From Thiotrichaceae bacterium (lineage in GTDB: Bacteria; Pseudomonadota; Gammaproteobacteria; Thiotrichales; Thiotrichaceae), in NCBI GenBank assembly GCA_026992705.1, contig JALWYT010000007.1, positions 1,312 to 30,673 of the forward strand: a DNA stretch of 29,362 bases, given 5' to 3'. A program made the position numbers and the translations under genes. Of the stretch, positions 24,601 through 29,362 are shown piece by piece (the stretch's first letter is position 1; every line of letters starts with the position of its first letter). The notes under the pieces are model-generated. The model did not search any database and was not told where the DNA came from. It saw only the letters and a list, made by a program, of their open reading frames with translations.

Positions 24601-25464
24601 GGCTTTTTTACCACCTGCATTCATGGAAACATTACCGCCGATGGTCGAAGCATCTTGCGAGGTGGGATCAACAGCGAATACTAAGCCATGATTTTCAGCC
24701 AGCTCTGATACTCGCCGAGTGACTACGCCTGCACCTGTGCGAACGGTTGCGACCTTCTGCCCGTTGGCAGCAATATCATCGCGGTATGTTACCTCGCTGA
24801 TGTGTTCTAATTTTTCTGTATTTATCACCGCTGAGTGGCAGTCCAGCGGAATCGCTCCCCCCGTATAACCTGTACCACCACCACGTGGAATAATGGTCAA
24901 ACCTAAGTCAATGCAGCATTGCACTAAATTAACAATTTCTTCTTCACTGTCAGGCGTTAGCACAACAAAAGGAAGCTCAACCCGCCAGTCGGTTGCATCA
25001 GTAACATGAGCGACTCGTGATAGACCGTCGAATAAGATATTGTTTTTATTGGTATAATTTCTAAATAATTTGCGAGCTTTGTCGCGTAACTTTTTATGAC
25101 GTGGAAACCAATCGGCAAAATCTTGTACCGCATCACTGGCATATTGCACCAAATCTAGGGTAAGTAAATTACCTGCCGCCCGCTCTTTAATGCGGTCAAT
25201 ACGCTCGTTTAAGGATTTAATCAAGGCATCTAAGCGGTCGCTGTGTTTTAGTAAATCATCCTGAATATATGGATTACGCGATGCAATCCACATATCGCCC
25301 AGCATTTCTAATAGCATATGAGCAGAAACGCCCGTATTACGACTGCCACGCAATGATTCTAAAATATCCCACGCCTTCTCACCAAGCAAGCGATGCACGA
25401 TTTCGCGGTCAGAAAATGATGTGTAGTTATAAGGAATTTCGCGGATAGTTTGTGTATTTGCCAT
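21610..25464 (-). CDS. Giant FAD-binding / (Fe-S) oxidoreductase (DUF3683 type, D-lactate-dehydrogenase-like)
   Basis: This 1284-residue multidomain flavoprotein starts with a DUF3683-like region (residues 1-150). A PCMH-type FAD-binding domain follows (about 165-330, with PRGGGTGYTGGAIPLD), then an FAD-linked oxidase C-terminal domain (about 370-780, ending in HMHAGDGNVHTNIPV and SGEHGIG). Next come two [4Fe-4S] ferredoxin motifs, CLRCGKCKPVC near 813-825 and CTICHKCFTPCP near 874-886. Two CCG domains complete it: FYFPGCGSERL with LCCGYPQNAGG, and YHEPCHTPMK with DRCCGEAGTF. This architecture is that of a GlcD/Dld fused to GlcF, so a 2-hydroxyacid such as D-lactate or glycolate is the likely electron donor, passing electrons to quinone or cytochrome at the membrane. 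The substrate is not certain. It stands alone between eno and the vWA-TIR gene. Confidence 0.9.
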   Translation of the reverse strand: MANTQTIREIPYNYTSFSDREIVHRLLGEKAWDILESLRGSRNTGVSAHMLLEMLGDMWIASRNPYIQDDLLKHSDRLDALIKSLNERIDRIKERAAGNLLTLDLVQYASDAVQDFADWFPRHKKLRDKARKLFRNYTNKNNILFDGLSRVAHVTDATDWRVELPFVVLTPDSEEEIVNLVQCCIDLGLTIIPRGGGTGYTGGAIPLDCHSAVINTEKLEHISEVTYRDDIAANGQKVATVRTGAGVVTRRVSELAENHGLVFAVDPTSQDASTIGGNVSMNAGGKKAVLWGTTLDNLVSWRMVTPDADWLEVRRLNHNLGKLHEAETVEFAVTRYEKDGKTPKAEPEILRYAGSFFRKAGLGKDVTNKFLGGLPGIQKEGCDGLITSAEFILHRMPEKIRTVCLEFYGTDLHEAVPAIVEIKDTLDNNPDVLLAGLEHLDERYVKAVKYTPKGARGILPKMVLIADIVSDDDDAVSAAASEVIRLANQRNAEGFTATSPEARRSFWLDRARTAAIAAHTNAFKINEDVVIPLHNLAAYSEGIEKINIRQSMLNKLQTIDAMLDCLQGDQPELRQIANYEDSQENDEILQAKIDNAVQHLNTLKQRWTAILDNFETPASDCQHLLSKEEQSRCRPNDKLINLLLRRDVLISYRNEVRKPLQQIFVGNNLKPLRENIVQIHKKYRNRRLFIALHMHAGDGNVHTNIPVNSNDYDMMNEAEHLVDEIMELAQSLDGVISGEHGIGLTKMQYLQKEISQAFADYKQKIDPNGHFNKGKLMPDSGLQKAYTPSLRLVERETIVLENDELGKLNNDIKDCLRCGKCKPVCTTHIPRANLLYSPRNKILATGLSIEAFLYEEQTKRGISIRHFDEMNDVADHCTICHKCFTPCPVNIDFGDVSVRMRKLLKERGLRKSSLVTQASMMFLNASDPSTIKLARTGIIRIGFKAQAFGHRALKTFGAFKKKKQPAKTIGKPKITEHVIEFVKKPLPSDVPSKTMRAMLGLEDNKVIPILRDAKKTSKNSDAVFYFPGCGSERLFSQVGIATLAMLHYVGTTTVLPPGYLCCGYPQNAGGDTERASQISTENRVLFHRIAHALSYLNIKTVIVSCGTCMDQLLKYEFQRIFPDCRLLDIHEYLMEKDVKIQGIKGQQYLYHEPCHTPMKIHNSIDVAQKLLGNQQITLSDRCCGEAGTFAVSRPDIATQLRFRKEEELKKGIKAFIGKEKAQQNDVKILTSCPACQQGLSRYQSTTGLQTDYIVVELAKHILGNKWREDFVKKAVNGGIEKVLL

Positions 25465-25539
25465 AAGTCCAATGATTTAAGCAAAACGGTATTTTACAGT
25501 AAAAAGAAAGGATTAGCACATACCACTAAAGGTATCAGT

Positions 25540-26853
25540 TTAAATATACTGCTCTATTAACAAGACTAGCTTGTCAATTAATTGCTTTTGATCTTGATCT
25601 GATAAAGAGCTAAGAGGTTGGTAAGGGTTATTGATTGGTGAGTAACGAGATATATTGTCTGCAAAATTAAAACCGCAAGGATTAAGGATAATAGGGATAA
25701 CGTTTGTTTGGTCATTATTAGCTTGGGATAATAATATGGTGAAGTCTGTATTTTGGGTAAAAGGAGAGTGGAGGAAGTCATTGGAGATTAATAAAACTAC
25801 AATTTTTGCTTGTCTAAGTTCCTCATCGATATAGGGGTACCAATCTGGTTGTGTGTTAAATTTGGTGTTTTCCCAGTATTTGATATTTACTTTATCTTTT
25901 AGCTTTGTCAGCGAGTTTTTTAATTTTTCTAGCCATGTTTTGTCATGACAATGATAGGCAATAATAATTTGCTTAGTTGATGTATAGGTTATTGATTTTT
26001 TGTGCTGATAAGTCAAAAAAGTGTACCCTGAGAATGGGTTGATTTGTATAAATAGTTTTCCATTGGGATAAACCTTCCAACCATTTTCACTTAAATAAGG
26101 TTCAATATAGTCATGACTTTCGTGTTCAGAAGCACATTCAGCAAGTAACTTTGCTCCGTCATCCCAGCTTGGATCAATGCGGTTGTGTAGGATTTTAGGT
26201 TTGACAGATTGCTGCTTGGATAAGTGCAGGCTGATAATTACGACATCATGTTTTTTTAACTGCTCTGCTTGTTTGGCAATGCTGTAATCCGGAGCATCAG
26301 AGGCTAAGCCATCTGATAAGATAATCAATACTTTTAAGCCGTACTCAGTCTCTTTGCTTGCCTTATGAAATACCTCATCAACTTTTTCTAAGGCAGTCAT
26401 GAGTGGGCTAGTCCCTTGTGCAGTGATAGCAAGGGATTTGAGGTGAGCTTGCTGTTTTTTCCAGTCTTTGATCAGAGCTCCAAGCTTGATAATGGGGGAT
26501 TCTTGTTTAAATAGACTTTTTATTGCAGGTTCTTCTTTTTCAGAGAGTATTGAAACAGGGTTGTCGAAACCAAAGCCATAGGCGAATAGGTCGATATTAT
26601 TTTCTGAAACTAGTGAGGGTTTGATGAGTTTGATTTTTTGTACGCTTTGCTCAAGTAGCCCTGTAAACACATCCAAGCCTGATTGTTTTTGGCTTGCTTG
26701 TGATATGGATGCAGAGGCATCAACAAGAATGCCAATCAGCCAAGGATGTGAAGAGTTAGGGCGATTAATTGTGTTTCCCCTTATTTGGTAAATCTTCTGA
26801 AATATCGACGGGAATTTCAATACCATCATCTGATATTTTAGGAGGGACAGCAT
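25540..26853 (-). CDS. vWA-TIR fusion protein
   Basis: As drawn, 437 residues. Residues 36-215 form a von Willebrand A domain with a complete MIDAS metal site: D45-x-S47-x-S49 in LVDASAS, T148 in QGTSP, and D181 in ILSDG. Residues 216-290 are a linker of unknown fold. Residues 293-437 resemble a bacterial TIR domain: IIIAYHCHDKTWLEKLKNSL, then WYPYIDEELRQAKIVVLLISNDFL and VIPIILNPCGF. The canonical catalytic Glu position is Asp370 (SPFTQNTDF). TIR domains act as NAD-consuming effectors or scaffolds in immunity; vWA domains bind protein partners through metal. The start is uncertain. No ATG at residues 1, 9 or 10 has a Shine-Dalgarno, but AAGGGG lies 7 bases before an ATT at residue 29 (26769), beside the upstream gene's stop. 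It overlaps the DUF945 gene. Confidence 0.8.
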   Translation of the reverse strand: MLSLLKYQMMVLKFPSIFQKIYQIRGNTINRPNSSHPWLIGILVDASASISQASQKQSGLDVFTGLLEQSVQKIKLIKPSLVSENNIDLFAYGFGFDNPVSILSEKEEPAIKSLFKQESPIIKLGALIKDWKKQQAHLKSLAITAQGTSPLMTALEKVDEVFHKASKETEYGLKVLIILSDGLASDAPDYSIAKQAEQLKKHDVVIISLHLSKQQSVKPKILHNRIDPSWDDGAKLLAECASEHESHDYIEPYLSENGWKVYPNGKLFIQINPFSGYTFLTYQHKKSITYTSTKQIIIAYHCHDKTWLEKLKNSLTKLKDKVNIKYWENTKFNTQPDWYPYIDEELRQAKIVVLLISNDFLHSPFTQNTDFTILLSQANNDQTNVIPIILNPCGFNFADNISRYSPINNPYQPLSSLSDQDQKQLIDKLVLLIEQYI

Positions 26854-28426
26854 CGACAGAATTCATTAAATGTTGTAACCCTTTTAGTTGTTGCTTGATT
26901 TCAGGGCTTATATCTTCACTTTCTTCAATAATTTGTATGATTTCAGGAGTTAAGCCTTCTTCTTCGATACGTTTTTGAATATCACCTGGTAGTTGTAAAC
27001 TAGGTTCAGTATTTGCTTGTGGTTCTGGTGCAAACTTTGCAATTAACTCTTCTGGTGTCATTGTTTCCCCATTTAGTGTGATCTTACCATCTGCGAAGCT
27101 GGCATTTAGAATAAGCTTATTATTTTCATCTTTTAGCATACCTTCAGGAGTCATCATAGTTAACAGCATCTTCATTTGATCGGGTAACATTGCTTTGTCA
27201 ATGTTAAGATCAATTGTGCCTGTGATAAAATTTAGTAAACCTGAAACATCACCTAATAATAAGCTATCTATATCGATAGTTTTTTGCTCATTACCCGTAT
27301 AGATAAGTTTGCTATCTAATGTTGTATTACCTCTATCACCTAATAGTTTGATAACTTGATTAAATTGTGTTTTTTGAGCGATTAACACTTTGTCAAATAT
27401 GACCTTAATCATTTCTTTGCTAGTGTCTTGTAACTGCTGAATTAAGGACATCATTTTTTCTTGTCCCTCGGGGGTTTGCGTCGCATCTGCATTCCACATT
27501 AATTGATTTTGTAGATTATTGATTTTAGCTTCAATTTGGCTAACTGCTTGCAAACCTGTTGCACTCAAGCCCTGATAATTTGCATGATAGCTTGCTTGTT
27601 TGATGGTGTGCGATGGTTCAACAATATTTTCTGCTTGTAATTGTAGTGTGCCGTTGACTTCATCACCTTGTTGTTCTGAATTGCTTGTGGCTGATAAATC
27701 AAAAGTAATAGCATCACCTGTTGTTGGTTTTAGTTTGATTTCTGGTGCAGATACTTTGCTGCTTCCTAACATTTGTGAGCCAATAAAGCCGGTGATATTT
27801 AGGTCAGCCGTTACGCTAGGGATAATAAGCTCTAGGTTTTTATCTTGCAGATGCATTTCACCAATTGCAAGTTTAGCTGTACCCGTATTATTTTGCATGG
27901 ATTGTGTGCCACTGAGTGTTAAACCATCAATATCAAAATTTGCCTCACCTGCTTGGCTAAGTGGTGAAATCTTGATGGTATAATGTGCTTTTTGATCAAA
28001 GCCAATAAAGTTCTCAGCAATAATGGGGGTTTTATTAGAAAAAAGCTCGGCAATAACGATTGCTGTGTTTTCATCCAAGGCATCAAGATCAATCTGTGAA
28101 ACAGATTTAGATACGCCAAACTCAAGCCCTGTTTCTGTTAAAAAGACAGGTCCATGAGTAATTTTTGTAATGATTTTGGCATTAGATAAAATATTATCAA
28201 TAAAGGGGGAGCCCGTTGTAATTTTTAATATAGCCTGTGCGTTACGGAATGATGTATTTTTATAATCAAGTAATTCAATTGTCACACCATTATTCGTGGC
28301 ATTATTATTGTTGATATATTGTTTAATTTGATTCTCAGTTTCTTGTGAGAGGAACCATGTGGTACCACTCCAAATAACAGCAATAAGAATGGTAAGGAGG
28401 ATAAGTGTTCCAAATAACTTTTTCAT
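26765..28426 (-). CDS. DUF945 (YdgA-like) envelope protein
   Basis: This 553-residue protein has one N-terminal hydrophobic segment (about residues 5-24, FGTLILLTILIAVIWSGTTW) acting as signal anchor or signal peptide. It is followed by a long, beta-rich, cysteine-free periplasmic part. ITHGPVFLTETGLEFGVSKS around residues 90-110 and the repeated short beta motifs match the DUF945/YdgA family, whose function is unresolved (E. coli YdgA affects swimming and the outer membrane). The C-terminal 100 residues are rich in Glu and Ile and carry EEEGLTPEIIQIIEE. It is probably co-transcribed with the vWA-TIR gene, which overlaps its 3' end. AGGA lies about 11 bases before the ATG. Confidence 0.78.
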   Translation of the reverse strand: MKKLFGTLILLTILIAVIWSGTTWFLSQETENQIKQYINNNNATNNGVTIELLDYKNTSFRNAQAILKITTGSPFIDNILSNAKIITKITHGPVFLTETGLEFGVSKSVSQIDLDALDENTAIVIAELFSNKTPIIAENFIGFDQKAHYTIKISPLSQAGEANFDIDGLTLSGTQSMQNNTGTAKLAIGEMHLQDKNLELIIPSVTADLNITGFIGSQMLGSSKVSAPEIKLKPTTGDAITFDLSATSNSEQQGDEVNGTLQLQAENIVEPSHTIKQASYHANYQGLSATGLQAVSQIEAKINNLQNQLMWNADATQTPEGQEKMMSLIQQLQDTSKEMIKVIFDKVLIAQKTQFNQVIKLLGDRGNTTLDSKLIYTGNEQKTIDIDSLLLGDVSGLLNFITGTIDLNIDKAMLPDQMKMLLTMMTPEGMLKDENNKLILNASFADGKITLNGETMTPEELIAKFAPEPQANTEPSLQLPGDIQKRIEEEGLTPEIIQIIEESEDISPEIKQQLKGLQHLMNSVDAVPPKISDDGIEIPVDISEDLPNKGKHN

Positions 28427-28468
28427 TATTATTTCATTCCTGTCAGTGTGTAAATATTTGTGATTAAT

Positions 28469-28669
28469 TTAAATTTCACAGCCCTTCTCACCATAAATAG
28501 CCATGATTGATTTAAGTTCTGCATAGAGATAATCACAATCCTGTTTTGAAAAGCCATTAAGCTCAGTAGGTATCACATTTTGATCTAATTGACCAAGCAA
28601 TATGTTGATTTTTTTACAACCAAGCTGGCAGAGTTCTTCAAGTGCATTTTCTAAATGTTCATTTGTCAT
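28469..28669 (-). CDS. Small cysteine-containing protein, 66 residues, unknown function
   Basis: MTNEHLENALEELCQLGCKK opens an all-helical-looking, soluble polypeptide with C14, C18 (CxxxC), C45 and C64. Three cysteines lie near predicted helix ends and could bind a metal or form disulfides, but no known motif is complete. It ends 42 bp before the DUF945 start and is divergent from hemB. The ribosome binding site is weak. I do not recognise a family. Codon use and the absence of a better reading frame support a real gene, but its small size keeps this moderate. Confidence 0.6.
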   Translation of the reverse strand: MTNEHLENALEELCQLGCKKINILLGQLDQNVIPTELNGFSKQDCDYLYAELKSIMAIYGEKGCEI

Positions 28670-28752
28670 GGCTTATATCATACAAAATATTTCCAGAAGA
28701 TTATATTTTTCTCTATCATAACGCTTATTTTCTTAAATAGAGATGTTAAATT

Positions 28753-29362
28753 ATGCCTTCATTGACTGGATGTTATCCTTATACCCGACCCCGCCGTATG
28801 CGTCGTAACGATTTCTCACGCCGACTCATGCGAGAGCATCAATTAACCGTTGATGATTTAATTTACCCTGTGTTTGTGCTTGAAGGTAAAAATCAGCAGG
28901 AAGATGTGGCTTCTATGCCCGGTGTTACTCGTAAAAGTATTGATTTATTAGTGGAAGAAGCGAAACAGGCGGCTGATCTTGGCGTACCAACGATGGCAAT
29001 TTTTCCAGTAACGCCTGATGAGTGCAAATCTGATGGAGCTGAAGAAGCCTATAATCCCGATGGGCTGGCACAGCGAGCGGTTCGAGCTTTGAAAGAGGCT
29101 GTTCCTGAAATGGGAGTCATTACTGATGTCGCACTCGACCCATTCACTTCACACGGTCAGGATGGATTGATGAATGATGAAGGTTATATTATGAATGATG
29201 AAACGGTTGAGGTGCTGGTTAAACAAGCCGTTTCTCATGCCGAAGCAGGGGCAGATATTGTTGCACCGTCTGATATGATGGACGGGCGTATTGGCGAAGT
29301 GCGTAAAGCTTTAGAAGCAGGCAATCATGTTAATACTCGAATCTTGGCGTATTCCGCAAAAT
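28753..29362 (+). CDS. hemB: Delta-aminolevulinic acid dehydratase (porphobilinogen synthase), C-terminus beyond window
   Basis: HemB condenses two 5-aminolevulinate molecules to porphobilinogen in tetrapyrrole synthesis. 203 codons are present of about 330. Seen are RPRRMRRNDFSRRLMRE, LIYPVFVLEG, MPGVTRKS, and the segment DVALDPFTSHGQDG. The last has Asp/Ala in place of the zinc-binding cysteines of the E. coli and human type, so this is the magnesium-dependent Pseudomonas-type enzyme. The last codon in the window is Lys203 of AYSAK, equivalent to the first of the two active-site lysines (Lys205 in P. aeruginosa). Divergent from the 66-residue gene with an 83-bp gap. The ribosome binding site is weak. 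Confidence 0.95.
   Translation, partial: MPSLTGCYPYTRPRRMRRNDFSRRLMREHQLTVDDLIYPVFVLEGKNQQEDVASMPGVTRKSIDLLVEEAKQAADLGVPTMAIFPVTPDECKSDGAEEAYNPDGLAQRAVRALKEAVPEMGVITDVALDPFTSHGQDGLMNDEGYIMNDETVEVLVKQAVSHAEAGADIVAPSDMMDGRIGEVRKALEAGNHVNTRILAYSAK

Noticed and set aside
1..29362. CRISPR array, tRNA, rRNA, insertion sequence or prophage
   Set aside because: No regular spacer repeats, no cloverleaf or rRNA-like sequence, no transposase, integrase or phage structural protein seen on either strand.

Overview
The window reads as chromosome of a Gram-negative, AT-rich gammaproteobacterium. The signs are KdsA and a dTDP-rhamnose/polysaccharide cluster (LPS-type envelope), the pyrG-kdsA-eno gene order common in that class, LeuC/LeuD, a YdgA-type DUF945 protein, and a HemB of the Pseudomonas magnesium type. 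The order or genus cannot be fixed from sequence alone. No tRNA, rRNA, CRISPR array, transposase or phage gene was seen.

Layout. (1) 1-7609, minus strand: a surface-polysaccharide operon read right to left, rfbA-rfbC-rfbD-rfbB (dTDP-L-rhamnose), a SAM methyltransferase, an Alg14/Alg13-like split glycosyltransferase pair, a Wzx-like flippase, and a Wzy/O-antigen-ligase-like membrane protein cut by the left edge. A structured palindromic repeat (823-976) sits between the last two. (2) 7809-9846, plus: leuC-leuD. (3) 9925-13961: phoB-phoR (minus) divergent from a DUF47 PhoU-like gene and a Pit phosphate transporter (plus). A near-consensus Pho box lies between them. (4) 14053-16502: an AT-rich accessory stretch with a secreted LprI-like protein, a FeeM-like GNAT acyltransferase and a small single-domain protein resembling the NBR1/FW Ig-like fold. 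(5) 16505-21547: yicC (minus), then pyrG-kdsA and eno (plus), with a repeat-rich 260 bp gap before eno. (6) 21610-25464, minus: a giant FAD/Fe-S oxidoreductase. (7) 25540-28669, minus: a vWA-TIR fusion protein, a DUF945 protein overlapping it, and a 66-residue cysteine-containing protein. (8) From 28753, plus: the first 203 residues of hemB, cut by the right edge.

How the genes fit together. RfbABCD would make dTDP-L-rhamnose; the methyltransferase and glycosyltransferase would modify or extend the glycan, Wzx would flip it, and the Wzy-like protein would polymerise or ligate it. PhoR-PhoB probably controls the adjacent phosphate importer through the Pho box. PyrG, KdsA and Eno supply CTP, KDO-8-phosphate and PEP, and PEP is itself a KdsA substrate.

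The least ordinary items are the vWA-TIR fusion (intact MIDAS, Asp where TIR NADases have their catalytic Glu, possible AUU start), the NBR1-like single-domain protein with a 14-bp palindrome upstream, the FeeM-like synthase, the Pho box with a corrected phoB start, the Cys-type (metal-dependent) KdsA, and two related families of dispersed intergenic repeats.
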